A DNA stretch of 64,000 nt from assembly GCF_003345255.1 (NCBI RefSeq), contig NZ_CP029331.1, positions 620,001 to 684,000 on the forward strand. The letters run 5' to 3'. Below the pieces are notes generated by a model. The model was not told the origin of the DNA. It ran no database searches and was given only the letters and a program-made list of their open reading frames with translations. Of the stretch, positions 15,829 to 25,203 are shown in pieces. Position 1 is the stretch's first letter. Every line of letters starts with the position of its first letter. This DNA is from Pseudothauera hydrothermalis (GTDB lineage: Bacteria; Pseudomonadota; Gammaproteobacteria; Burkholderiales; Rhodocyclaceae). Both the position numbers and the translations under genes were made by a program.

Positions 15829-17544
15829 TCAAGCGACCGCATGGATGAAAGCATTCAATGCCGCCGCGATGCGTTTGCGGCGCTCTTGCAAGAACGCCTT
15901 GTACTGATCCAGTACCAACAGTTCCTCCTCCACCGGGATGCACTGTGCTGCGAATGGTGCCGCACCGTGCTGCGCCACCAGCGGCAACAGGTAGGCCACA
16001 GGCGCTTTGTCGCTGATCGCACGATTGGTTTTGCCGCCGATGAAAGCCAGGTTGGCGATGTCGTCGGCCTCGCGAGGGGTGTAGCTGCCGCGCAGCAATG
16101 CCTTGGGGAAAATGTGATGAAACTGCAAGCGGTGCTGACTGCCGGAGTGATCCAGGGCAATAGCCAAGTGGCTGCGCCAATCCTTGGCGCCTGCCGCACG
16201 AAACGCCAGGAACATGGTCTTGAACAGCGCACTGCGCTGGTTGCGCCCCTCCAGCTCTTCCGGCGTGATGTCAAGGCGGCCGAACTGCAGACGCAACCGG
16301 TCGATCAGTTCATTGACGCCGCCGCCATTGCGGATGGTCGCCAAATCCTGATCCAGAATGGTCTCACTGGAACCCCGGGAGAAACGGCCTTTGGCATTTG
16401 CGGCCAAGGCCCAGTAGCGCAACTGGTGCGCCTCGTTGTTGCTCAACGCATAGTTGCGGCTGTGTCCGAAATACGCCAGCACCACCAACAGGAAGGGCGA
16501 CGACAGCAGCGCCGGGCTATCGATGCCCAGGTTGCTCCGGGCGAAGTTGAGCGCGAATTCCATTCCCTCGCAGGCTTCTTGCCATGCCTTCTGCAGCTTC
16601 TCCACACTAAGGCTGGCGACGATCTGGAACCGCGATTGACCGGTGGCAAACGCCATCAGGTTCTTCAAGTGCAAGCCGAGATCCAGGTCAAAGCCCGTTT
16701 TTGCACAGGCCTGCTGGAAATCCTGGAACGTCTGCAGCGAGTGCCGCCACTTGGCGGTGATCTGCGCCAGCGCCAGGTCGGAACTGCGCAGCTTGGCGCC
16801 CAATGAATTCACGCGAACGAAGATTTCCGTGACCTCGTCATATGAAAGCGTGCGCTCCAGTACATCCATCCGGTAAACGTACTTGCGGATGCCTCGCAGC
16901 CGGGCCAGGCGCTGGCTGTACTTCTCGTAACGCGGATCGTCAAAACCACTGACGCCGGCACGCTTGAGGAACGGCGCATCGTTGTCGGTCTTGAACACGT
17001 CCGACACTTTCACCCATTGCGGCAACTGCTCCAACTTTCGAGTTGCCACCACGAAGGTCATCTTGTTGAAGCGCTTGAGCAGTTCGTCCTCGGTCGAGTC
17101 CATCTCGTCGCCAATCAGTTCGCCATCGTCTTCAACATCGTCCTCGTCGCCGCCGTTCTCTTCCACTTCGGTCACGACCGCCAACTGGTCGGGATGCTCC
17201 AGGTTGAACAACAGGTCAATGGGCCGACGACGGCCGCGCACCGACACCGGCTCGCCTCGAATGACGGCAGAGAGCGATGTCAGACGCTGCTGACCATCCA
17301 GCAGAAGCCGCGTGCTCTGGTAGGGGTTCGTGCTCTGGCTGACCGCGAAATCTTGCAGCGGCACGGCTTCATCCGTTTCCCAAAGCAGGATGGCGCCCGA
17401 TGGATAGCCGCGATACAGCGAATCCAACAAATCGCGCACCCGTGTAGAACGCCACACATACTGGCGCTGCATTTCCGGCAAGCGCAGCTCGCCGCGCTCG
17501 ATCATGGAAACCAGTTCCTCAACGCTCGCTTCGGCCTTGGCCAT
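15829..17544 (-). CDS. DUF262-HNH protein, GmrSD-like restriction nuclease
   Basis: A 571-residue single-chain GmrSD-type protein. The N-terminal DUF262 (ParB/sulfiredoxin-like NTP-binding) domain has LRLPEMQRQYVW and the diagnostic DGQQR motif at residues 83-87. An acidic linker (about 135-155) follows. The C-terminal HNH nuclease (DUF1524-like) has FHHIFPK with histidines 476-477, then ANLAFI and TNRAIS asparagines near 498 and 507. GmrSD enzymes cut modified (glucosylated hydroxymethylcytosine) phage DNA using NTP. It is the last gene of the seven-gene operon, 13 bp after the HNH gene, which suggests that it works with, or is guarded by, the methylase module. Confidence 0.85.
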   Translation of the reverse strand: MAKAEASVEELVSMIERGELRLPEMQRQYVWRSTRVRDLLDSLYRGYPSGAILLWETDEAVPLQDFAVSQSTNPYQSTRLLLDGQQRLTSLSAVIRGEPVSVRGRRRPIDLLFNLEHPDQLAVVTEVEENGGDEDDVEDDGELIGDEMDSTEDELLKRFNKMTFVVATRKLEQLPQWVKVSDVFKTDNDAPFLKRAGVSGFDDPRYEKYSQRLARLRGIRKYVYRMDVLERTLSYDEVTEIFVRVNSLGAKLRSSDLALAQITAKWRHSLQTFQDFQQACAKTGFDLDLGLHLKNLMAFATGQSRFQIVASLSVEKLQKAWQEACEGMEFALNFARSNLGIDSPALLSSPFLLVVLAYFGHSRNYALSNNEAHQLRYWALAANAKGRFSRGSSETILDQDLATIRNGGGVNELIDRLRLQFGRLDITPEELEGRNQRSALFKTMFLAFRAAGAKDWRSHLAIALDHSGSQHRLQFHHIFPKALLRGSYTPREADDIANLAFIGGKTNRAISDKAPVAYLLPLVAQHGAAPFAAQCIPVEEELLVLDQYKAFLQERRKRIAAALNAFIHAVA

Positions 17545-17557
17545 GTTATTCCCTCGA

Positions 17558-18325
17558 TCAGGATGCGAGCAGGAAGCGCTCGCGGTGCCACTGCAGATAG
17601 TGCAGGTGCTCGCGGGCCAGCCAGCGCAGCCTCATGCCCGGCTGAATGCCAAGCCCCTGCAGATCGCCTGCGGACAGGCGGGCGCTGGTCAGCAAGTGCC
17701 CGGTATCGTCGAAGCTGATCAGAAAGCGATCAAACAACGCATCCAGATTGGCCACCAGCAAAAAGCCATTGAAGGCATCCAGCCGCTCGGCATCATCGGC
17801 GCATTCGGCCCAGGGCTTGGCATGGCTGGCACGCAGCACCTCGGGCACATTGATGCCGGTTACCGCACAGGCGCCACCCCAATAGGTGAGCAAGGCATCG
17901 CGGTAACGCGCCTGTCCCACACGCTGACGCACCAGGCGTTCGACTTCCGTGCCCCGGGCTTCGGCAGGCATCGCTTCCACCGCTTGCGCCACGGCAGCGT
18001 GGTAGTCGCTTACCGCCTGGTTCGGCAAGGCCTGTGACAGGCTGGCTGCACGGCGCAGCAGGGCGGCCAGATTAGCCAGGGTAGGAGCACAAAACACATC
18101 ACCAGCGGCGGACCAGGGCTGGAAGCTGCGCAGCAACTCCGGCAACAGCGCGGGCGTGGCCGGCTGAAAGCGCACTTCAAAGCCTTCGGCCAATGCTGTC
18201 ACCACTGCCTGACTGCGATGACGGGCCGAAGCCAGTGTCACCGCATCGCCAGCCGGCGATAGCACGTGCTCGAAGCCATTGTCGTGGCCGGCTTTCTCGA
18301 TGAGAGTGCGTTGCAGGGGGTTCAT
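17558..18325 (-). CDS. HNH endonuclease (HNH_2 type)
   Basis: A 255-residue protein whose C-terminal half is an HNH_2-type nuclease: RQRVGQARYRDALLTYWGG, CAVTG, then ASHAKPW (His168), then FNGFLLVANLDALFD with asparagines near 186 and 193. The N-terminal 130 residues show no known domain. Start ATG overlaps the upstream ATPase stop by 4 bp, so the two proteins are probably made in fixed ratio. An SMC-like ATPase followed by an HNH nuclease is the layout of Septu (PtuA-PtuB), although sequence identity to PtuB is not claimed. It most likely supplies DNA cleavage to the operon. Confidence 0.85.
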   Translation of the reverse strand: MNPLQRTLIEKAGHDNGFEHVLSPAGDAVTLASARHRSQAVVTALAEGFEVRFQPATPALLPELLRSFQPWSAAGDVFCAPTLANLAALLRRAASLSQALPNQAVSDYHAAVAQAVEAMPAEARGTEVERLVRQRVGQARYRDALLTYWGGACAVTGINVPEVLRASHAKPWAECADDAERLDAFNGFLLVANLDALFDRFLISFDDTGHLLTSARLSAGDLQGLGIQPGMRLRWLAREHLHYLQWHRERFLLAS

Positions 18326-20265
18326 GCCATCGTTGCCTGTTCGGCACCCAAGCGCTTACGGAAAAGAAGTCCGTCCACGCCCTCTGTTGAGAGCCTGTGC
18401 CGCTCATAAATCTGGAGTGATTCAGGTGGTTCAGTTGAAGTGGTGACGATGTATTGCAACGAGTCTCCACCTTTTTTTGCGACATGTTCGAGCAATGCCC
18501 AGAGTATGTCTTCGCTCATCTCCGCTTCGCGGGGAGAATCGTGCAATAGAAACCCGGGATGGAAGCTTTGCTCCAGAGTGCTATCGAGCAAGCAGGTCAC
18601 ATCACCTGCGAGAATCTCCAGAACTTTGTAGGTGGTCGAGTGTCTCGGCCCCATTCGGAAGGGGTGATTGCGGTGTTCTTCTTGATCGTTGAAAACGCCC
18701 CACGTGAAGGAAGGCAGTGATCTGGCAACAGCCATCATGGTATCGCTGATTGCCTGGCGGCGCCCCGCTACCATCTGGCGCTGTTGTTCGAGCTGTAGCT
18801 TCAACTGATTGCAACGACGCCGATGTTCATCCAGCTTGCGTTGTACCGCATCCATTTCGGTTGATTGTGACTTTCCTGAGGCGAGGCTTTCATAATATTC
18901 GTAGCCCTCGATAGCCTCCGTGAGAAGCTGATCAGCCGCCAGTGCTTGGGCGTGCCTTTGGTCCATATCAGCACTTCTTCCATCAATAGCAGCAAGTGCT
19001 TTATCCAGCGGCGCCATCTCGTCAATCAGCCCATCCCGGCGGCGGCGCAGCGGAATCAGGTCGCGCTCAAGGGATTCTTTGGTTTGCTGATAACTCAAGG
19101 TGCGTTGCTTTCGGTCGATTTGAACCAGTTCGATCCGCCGAATGACATAATCACACTCCCCGAGCAGGCGATTTCCTGCATCGCAATGCTTGGAGAGATT
19201 CTTTTGCAGTGATGCTGCTTCGTTTTGCAACGCCTCTAACCGCTCGATATCGCCAGCAATCAACGCTTCCATCTGAGCGATTTCATTGACAATGACACCC
19301 AACTTGGATTTCAGCGGCGCAAGCTTTTCCAGCAAGTGCATGCGCTCGTGTGCAAGCGCTTTTCGCTCTTCCTCAATTGTTAGCAATTCCTGTCGATAGG
19401 CTTCGTGGCGTTGCCTGGCGATACCAATCAGGTTGGGGTGCTCGATCAATCCTTCCTGCCGGAAGGGTGTATTGATTGGCGCTTCAAGGCGGTTGGCCAA
19501 TTGCCGGCGCACATGGTTCAGCAAACGCGTAGGTTCCTCTCGCAGCTGATCCAGTCTCGCCTTATGGGTTTCTACCGCTTTTGCTGCGCTATCCAGATCA
19601 CGCAGCGTCGTGGCGTCGTGCAGCATACCTAATACGATCTGTATGAGAGCCAATGGCGACTTCGCCGGCAAACTGAACCGGACACCTTCCGCACGCCATT
19701 GGAAGTAATGCTGGTATCGGGCGTTCTGGTCACGGGAGCACCAAGCCAGAATGTGGTGCCATTCAATAGGCTGCCCGGAGCCAGGCAACTCCTGAACCGG
19801 CAAGGTTTCGACAAAATGCTGTCGCAGTGCATTCTGGTAAGCGTGGTATTCGTTCTCAGCGTTACCTGCGGCCAGCTGCCGCCAATCCGCATGACGGGAA
19901 GCGCGGTACATCTTCTGGTGTCGCCACGGCTTCAAGACTGTCCATACTTCCCCGCCAATATGCACACGGGCGGCAACAGCCCCCTCCTTCAAATCCTCGC
20001 TTTGCAGCAGTTCATCGCGCAAGGCTGACCCCTCGGACCAGAGGGGGTCGTCCAGTGCAAACCGAAGTAATTGGCAAAAAGCGGTTTTTCCCACGCCATG
20101 CCCGGAGCTGCCTTTCCCTGGTGGCGATACGATCAGGTTGAGGCCGCGGTGCAGCGTTATTTCGCGCAAGGGCTCATCCGCTGTCAGTGACTCCAGTAGC
20201 CACAACGTCTCTACCCATAGGCGAGGCTTTGTAGAAAATGGTACTGGCATACCGACAGCGTTCAT
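18322..20265 (-). CDS. SMC/AAA15-like coiled-coil ATPase
   Basis: A 647-residue ATPase. Walker A is GHGVGKT (residues 55-61) within LNLIVSPPGKGSSGHGVGKTAFCQLLRFAL; note an unusual glycine-serine insertion before it. Residues about 240-500 are predicted long coiled coils (repeated leucine/glutamate/glutamine heptads such as LEALQNEAASLQKNL). The C-terminal head contains FLLHDSPREAEMSEDILWALLEHV, where the aspartate would serve as Walker B as in DUF2326-type ATPases. It starts 3 bp after the methyltransferase gene and overlaps the HNH gene. AT content is visibly higher than in its neighbours, hinting at separate origin. Probable role: DNA or damage sensing that licenses the HNH nuclease. Confidence 0.8.
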   Translation of the reverse strand: MNAVGMPVPFSTKPRLWVETLWLLESLTADEPLREITLHRGLNLIVSPPGKGSSGHGVGKTAFCQLLRFALDDPLWSEGSALRDELLQSEDLKEGAVAARVHIGGEVWTVLKPWRHQKMYRASRHADWRQLAAGNAENEYHAYQNALRQHFVETLPVQELPGSGQPIEWHHILAWCSRDQNARYQHYFQWRAEGVRFSLPAKSPLALIQIVLGMLHDATTLRDLDSAAKAVETHKARLDQLREEPTRLLNHVRRQLANRLEAPINTPFRQEGLIEHPNLIGIARQRHEAYRQELLTIEEERKALAHERMHLLEKLAPLKSKLGVIVNEIAQMEALIAGDIERLEALQNEAASLQKNLSKHCDAGNRLLGECDYVIRRIELVQIDRKQRTLSYQQTKESLERDLIPLRRRRDGLIDEMAPLDKALAAIDGRSADMDQRHAQALAADQLLTEAIEGYEYYESLASGKSQSTEMDAVQRKLDEHRRRCNQLKLQLEQQRQMVAGRRQAISDTMMAVARSLPSFTWGVFNDQEEHRNHPFRMGPRHSTTYKVLEILAGDVTCLLDSTLEQSFHPGFLLHDSPREAEMSEDILWALLEHVAKKGGDSLQYIVTTSTEPPESLQIYERHRLSTEGVDGLLFRKRLGAEQATMA

Positions 20266-20268
20266 CCC

Positions 20269-23200
20269 TTATCCCCTTTTTTGCAGACCTTCCGTTTGCA
20301 TGGGCGTTTCTGGTGCGGCCAATGCCTGCTCCAACGCCAACTCCTGTTGTTGCCTTGCGTCAATCAAGGCGCTGGCAAGCGATGCTGTACGGATGTCGCC
20401 CAGCACCTGTGCCAGACCTTTCGCATCACGGATAGACAGAGGTTCTGTGGTCGGCACCCCCAACAGGCTGCGCAGCCAGGCACAGATATGTGACCACCGC
20501 TCGTTCTTGACCGGCTGCAGCCACTCGCTCAGAAGCTCCCTGTGCGGAATATGCTCCGGCAGGTCTGCCAGCAGAATCTGGCGCAGGCGAACATCATCAC
20601 AAGTACCTGCCTGAAGGAGAATGTCGCAGACTAATCCCGCGAGCCAGTCTTCAGCTTCGGTAGCAGGTGTGTAGCCCGCTGCATAGGTACGGAATGGTGT
20701 GCTCGGGCGAGCGGGTTGGGCTTGCGGAATGATGGCCGGTGACGCTTGTTCCAAGCGCCCCCAAGCCTCCAGCACCAGCCTTTGCGTGCGGTATTCGCCG
20801 AACTCCTTCAGCTCCTTGTTCTTGAGCACGCGGAAGGTTTCGCTGGGGTAGTCTTCGCCCATTACGTCGGTAGGGTCGAGGATGTAGCGCAGTTCTTCCT
20901 CGGTGAGGCCGTAGAGTCTGGCGTAGTAGGCATCGAGTTCGGCGCGCAGGGTGGCACGGCGGTCGGGATCGAAGGTGAAGGGTTCGCCGTCGTAGCCCAA
21001 GTCTTGTGCCCAGCCAGAGAGGTCGTGGGCGGTGTAGGTCAGCTCCAGTACACGTGGGACGATGAAGGCGAGTTCGGCTTCGGTGTAGCAGTCTGAGGGC
21101 AGGATGGGGAGCTGCTTCAAGTAAAAGTAGGTGAGCGATGTTCCCCCAATTTTTTGGCGAGCGACGTAATCCAAGACCAGTGAATTAAAGTTGCCCAGTA
21201 GTGCCGCTGAATGCCCAACAGATGGTGATGACTTGGCGAACCAGAGTGGAGTTTTGTGATTGACTCCCACCCTCGGCACCGCCGACGCAATCACCGTCCG
21301 TTCATCGGTCGCACGGCAAATATCTCGCCAACCCATCAACCACTGTGGGCAGGCGGCCTGCAGCCACCGTTCAGCCAGGGTGAGTACAGCAGGTTCGTCC
21401 GCCAGCGGGGCTTCCGGCGCCGGCAGATGGCCGTAGTCGGCGGCGAGCGCCAGTACGGCGTGCTCGGCGTCGGGGTCGGTGGCGTACCAAGCGGTGGCGT
21501 TGCGGGCGCCGGGCGTGTAGGGCTGCACCCTGGCTTCGCTTTCGGCGGGCAGGTAGTCCTCATTCTGCGGTTGCAGACATGGGGGGGTATCTCCGACGAA
21601 GCCCAGTGATGTGGGGGCGATGGCGCGGGCATAGGGATGCCGGGCGACAAAGGCTTTCCAGGCAGGGTAGAGGCCCATGCGCGGATGGGTGCGACGCTGT
21701 TCGGCCAGGTAGCGCCCGAACAGCAACTGGGTGACACACAGCACGGCGGCCTGGGCGTTGCCGTCCTTGAGAGCCTTCAGCAAGCCATCGGGCAGACGGG
21801 CGACGCGTAGCCAGACTTCGCGGGCTTGCACCCAGTAGCGCGGGGTGACGGTGAAAGCCGGGTCGGCCTTTTCCGCCGGCGTGACATCGCGACTGTTGCC
21901 GTCTGCGGTATAGGTGGCCCAGCGGTGGTCGAACTGGTGGATGAGCTTGGCTTCGTACAGTGGCAGTCGATCAGTGGATGCATCGTCCTTGAAAAGGTGG
22001 CTGTCGTTCGACATGTGGAACATGGTCATGAACGAAATGCCCCACGGGTTTTGCGCGGGTTCCACCACCTTGGCCTGCTTGCCCTCGCCTGCGATCACGG
22101 CATCGCGCATCAGGACCGGGGCGGCGCGGTAGAGCTTCTTGGTCAGCTCAGCGTCGCGTTCGCTGCGGAACACCGGGCAGGTGAGCGTGTTCGGGTTGAT
22201 AAGGCGGAATTCCTCGGGCGTGAGGGTGAAGCGACGGCGCGGGTCGGCCAGTTGGCTGACCTGAGTGGCGAAGCAGATGAATTGGGCCTGGTCCGCTGAG
22301 CCCAGGGTAAGCAGGCAGAACTTCATGCGGCTATCGACGGCGGGGAACAGCTTTTCGCGGTTCTCGATGTCGTACAGGCTGACCAGCCGCCGGTTCTGGG
22401 TGATGTGGCCGAAGTACGCCTTGGTGCTGTCGTCGGTAGCAATGCCGGTCGGCACGATGAAGCCGGCGCGGCCACTGTCGGCATGGATTTGCAGAATGGT
22501 TTCGGCAAACAGCGCGTAGGTGTTCACGTCGCCCACGCCGGTCAGCGGGTAGCGTCCGCCGTCGGCGCCTTTCACATGGGCAAACACGCTGGCTGCTTCC
22601 GCCGTGCGGCGGGCGGTGACGAATTCGCGGTAGAGACGCTTTTCGGCCTCGTCTTCATGCACCTCATGGGCCAGGTCGGGGTACAGGTGGCGCGCCAGCA
22701 TGCCCTCGCTGAGCCACTGGATGCGCTGGGCGCGTTCGGCCTTGTTGCGGGCCTGCGCCACGTCGCGGTGGCGGGTGGCGAAGAATTCTTCTTCTTGCAG
22801 CTTGATGCGCTCCCACGGCGGATTGCCCAGCACACAGTCGAAGCCGCCCTGCGCAAACACCTGCGGGAAGGCCAGCGGCCAGTGGAACACGCGGGCCTGT
22901 TCGCAGGCCGCGCGTGCGGCGGCGATGGGCGCGGCGTGCTCGGTCTGGGCGCGTTGCGGGTCGGTCAGCAGCGCATGCAGGGTGATGCTGGTGGGCACAG
23001 TTTCTGCCGTGTCCTCCGTCTTGGGCAGCAGGTAGGCGCCCACCAGCGCATCGGCGGCGTGGGCCAGCGGGCTGTGGGCGGAGTCTTCCAGAAAGCGGCG
23101 CCAGGCCTGTTCCTTGGCGGCCACCTGCTCGGGGGTGTCGGCGGGCAGGGTTTCGATGGCGCGCAGGGCATCGAGGCCGCTGCGGTTGTCCACACCCAGC

Positions 23201-25179
23201 AGCATCTGCTTGCCTTGCAGGTCCTTGGCGATCTGCTTGAGACCGGCGGCGTTGGCCTTGGCCAGTACCTTGCAGACGTCCTTGTCGTCGCCGCTCAAGG
23301 GCTTGAAGGCATCCTTGGCGATACCTTGCTCGAGCACGTTCAGGTCGGTCAGACCCAGCAGGGCGTCGCCCACTTGCAGGTGATGGTCAAGAAAGCCCAG
23401 CGGGCGGCCTTCCTCGTAACCTTCCAGCCACAGCGCCATGCGCGCCAGTTCGATGGCCATGGGGTTGCGGTCCACCCCGTAGATGCAGTGGGCCACCGCT
23501 TCACGCAGCGCGCGGCGGTAGTCTTGCGGCCGGATGGCGCCCTCCTGCCCACCTTCCAGGCTGCGCAACTGGGCCAGTTTTTCGGCCAGACGGCGGGCGG
23601 CGGCGAGCAGGAAGTGGCCGCTGCCGCAGGCCGGGTCGATGACGCGGATGGACAGCAGCGCCTCGGTGGGGTTGGCCGGGTTAGCGGACAGACGCTGTTC
23701 GATGACGGGGTCAAGCGCGCTCCTGATCAGCTCCTGCACCAGGCTGTCGGGGGTGTAGTAGCTGCCGGTGAGCTTGCGGGCGTTGCCGGCGGTGCTGCCT
23801 TCCTCGGTGCGGCCGACGAAGCCGAAGGTGCGGGCGGGCAGGTCGATGGCGGGTACCAGTTCCAGCAGGCTTTCGTAAACACTGCCCAGCTCTTCCGGGC
23901 CCATGTTGCGATAGTCCACCGGCACCAGGCTTTGCGCGCCGGCCGGCTTGGCCCAGCGCAGGTGCTGCAGGGCGGCCAGCAGGTGGGCGTTGTCCAGGCT
24001 GGCGGCATCCAGATCGGGGCATTGCGCGGGAGCGAACAGGCCGCCCAGGGCGGGCAAGGCCAGACGCGGCTCGCCTTGTGCCAGGCCACGGAAGACGATG
24101 CGGATGGCCTGCCACTGGTCATCGTGCCGGCTGCGGGCACGGCGTTTGAGGCACAGCTCGCGCAGGCGGCTCAGGGCATAGCCTTCGGCATAGGCGCGGC
24201 GGGCGGCTTGTGCTTCGGTGCTATCGTCTCGCGGGTGCAGCACACCGCGCTCTTCCACGGTGAAGACGAAGATGAGCCGGTAGACCAGGCGCAGCAGTTG
24301 TTGGAAAAAGGCGTCCTTGCTGAGTGTGCCGTCATGCAGGGCGGTGCGCAGGGCGTGGTTGTCGGGGTGTTGCAGGAAGCCCTGACCGAAGGTCAGCAGC
24401 GCCTGCTCGACGCCATCGCGCAGGCCATCGCGTACGCGGGTGCCTTCTTGCTGGCCTTCGCTGCGCCATTGTTCCCATATGCAGGTTTCAGCTCCTTGTA
24501 CGCGGTGGCCGGGCGCACGACTGGCATGCAGCAGGCGCCAGACGTTGGCGAATTCGGCGTAGCGCTGGCCGCCCAGCAGGTCGGCCAGATCGACTTCGAG
24601 AAAGCTGGGGCGGGTGAGGCTGGCGGCGTCGCGCAACAGGCGCAGTTGCCTACCGTTGCTGACGATGCCCCAGAGGTGATCGGGGCTGGCGTTGAGCAGC
24701 TCCTGCATGGCCTGGAAGGGGGCCTTCCTGCGACTGCCGCCGCCCTGCACGGCAAAGTGCGCGTCGGCCTCGTCCAGCCCCAGGGAATACGGGGCAACGA
24801 GTACGGGCAGGCTGCCGTTCGTCAGGCTGACGGGGTAGCGCAGTTCCCCCACCGACTGTGCCGAAGTGGCTTGCAGGGTGGCGTAGCCGAAGGCATCGCG
24901 CAGCAGTTCGTGCACGAAAGCGGTGGTGAGCTGGGCGGCATCGACGTCGGCGCGCTCCATCTGCGCGGCGAAGTGCTGCCACTGGGCGCAGGCGATCTGG
25001 AAGGCGCGGCTGTATTCGTCCTTGAGCTTGACGCCCTTGGGGGTGCCGTAATCGGCCTCGCTCTGGGCGCTGGCGCGGCCCTGGGCGGCTTTTTCCAGTT
25101 GGTCGGGCAGGAACAGGCCACCTTCAAGCTTGAGAGTGGGCAAATCCAGCGTGGCCTGGGTCTTGCGGATGCGTTTCAT
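20269..25179 (-). CDS. large Eco57I-type N6-adenine DNA methyltransferase (PglX/DrmMI-like)
   Basis: A 1636-residue protein. SAM-binding motif I is DPACGSGHF at 515-523 and the catalytic motif IV is NPPW near residue 785 (CVLGNPPWERIKLQEEEFF), diagnostic of gamma-class N6-adenine methylases of the Eco57I family. About 500 N-terminal residues precede the catalytic core and a long C-terminal part (from about 1100) probably recognises the target. I see no clear PD-ExK nuclease motif, so it looks like a modification enzyme comparable with PglX (BREX) or DrmMI (DISARM), but longer than both. It probably marks host DNA for protection. It lies 24 bp after the SNF2 helicase gene. Confidence 0.88.
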   Translation of the reverse strand: MKRIRKTQATLDLPTLKLEGGLFLPDQLEKAAQGRASAQSEADYGTPKGVKLKDEYSRAFQIACAQWQHFAAQMERADVDAAQLTTAFVHELLRDAFGYATLQATSAQSVGELRYPVSLTNGSLPVLVAPYSLGLDEADAHFAVQGGGSRRKAPFQAMQELLNASPDHLWGIVSNGRQLRLLRDAASLTRPSFLEVDLADLLGGQRYAEFANVWRLLHASRAPGHRVQGAETCIWEQWRSEGQQEGTRVRDGLRDGVEQALLTFGQGFLQHPDNHALRTALHDGTLSKDAFFQQLLRLVYRLIFVFTVEERGVLHPRDDSTEAQAARRAYAEGYALSRLRELCLKRRARSRHDDQWQAIRIVFRGLAQGEPRLALPALGGLFAPAQCPDLDAASLDNAHLLAALQHLRWAKPAGAQSLVPVDYRNMGPEELGSVYESLLELVPAIDLPARTFGFVGRTEEGSTAGNARKLTGSYYTPDSLVQELIRSALDPVIEQRLSANPANPTEALLSIRVIDPACGSGHFLLAAARRLAEKLAQLRSLEGGQEGAIRPQDYRRALREAVAHCIYGVDRNPMAIELARMALWLEGYEEGRPLGFLDHHLQVGDALLGLTDLNVLEQGIAKDAFKPLSGDDKDVCKVLAKANAAGLKQIAKDLQGKQMLLGVDNRSGLDALRAIETLPADTPEQVAAKEQAWRRFLEDSAHSPLAHAADALVGAYLLPKTEDTAETVPTSITLHALLTDPQRAQTEHAAPIAAARAACEQARVFHWPLAFPQVFAQGGFDCVLGNPPWERIKLQEEEFFATRHRDVAQARNKAERAQRIQWLSEGMLARHLYPDLAHEVHEDEAEKRLYREFVTARRTAEAASVFAHVKGADGGRYPLTGVGDVNTYALFAETILQIHADSGRAGFIVPTGIATDDSTKAYFGHITQNRRLVSLYDIENREKLFPAVDSRMKFCLLTLGSADQAQFICFATQVSQLADPRRRFTLTPEEFRLINPNTLTCPVFRSERDAELTKKLYRAAPVLMRDAVIAGEGKQAKVVEPAQNPWGISFMTMFHMSNDSHLFKDDASTDRLPLYEAKLIHQFDHRWATYTADGNSRDVTPAEKADPAFTVTPRYWVQAREVWLRVARLPDGLLKALKDGNAQAAVLCVTQLLFGRYLAEQRRTHPRMGLYPAWKAFVARHPYARAIAPTSLGFVGDTPPCLQPQNEDYLPAESEARVQPYTPGARNATAWYATDPDAEHAVLALAADYGHLPAPEAPLADEPAVLTLAERWLQAACPQWLMGWRDICRATDERTVIASAVPRVGVNHKTPLWFAKSSPSVGHSAALLGNFNSLVLDYVARQKIGGTSLTYFYLKQLPILPSDCYTEAELAFIVPRVLELTYTAHDLSGWAQDLGYDGEPFTFDPDRRATLRAELDAYYARLYGLTEEELRYILDPTDVMGEDYPSETFRVLKNKELKEFGEYRTQRLVLEAWGRLEQASPAIIPQAQPARPSTPFRTYAAGYTPATEAEDWLAGLVCDILLQAGTCDDVRLRQILLADLPEHIPHRELLSEWLQPVKNERWSHICAWLRSLLGVPTTEPLSIRDAKGLAQVLGDIRTASLASALIDARQQQELALEQALAAPETPMQTEGLQKRG

Positions 25180-25203
25180 GGTTGTTCTTCTTTAGGCCGA
25201 GGC

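Noticed and set aside
15417-15854. Protein-coding gene in the gap between jetA and the DUF262 gene
   Set aside because: Readings on both strands are rich in Cys/His/Arg caused by the repeats, have no ribosome-binding site and overlap the hairpins.
20269-25179. Complete BREX system
   Set aside because: The methylase is PglX-like, but no PglZ, BrxC or BrxL homologue is in the window.
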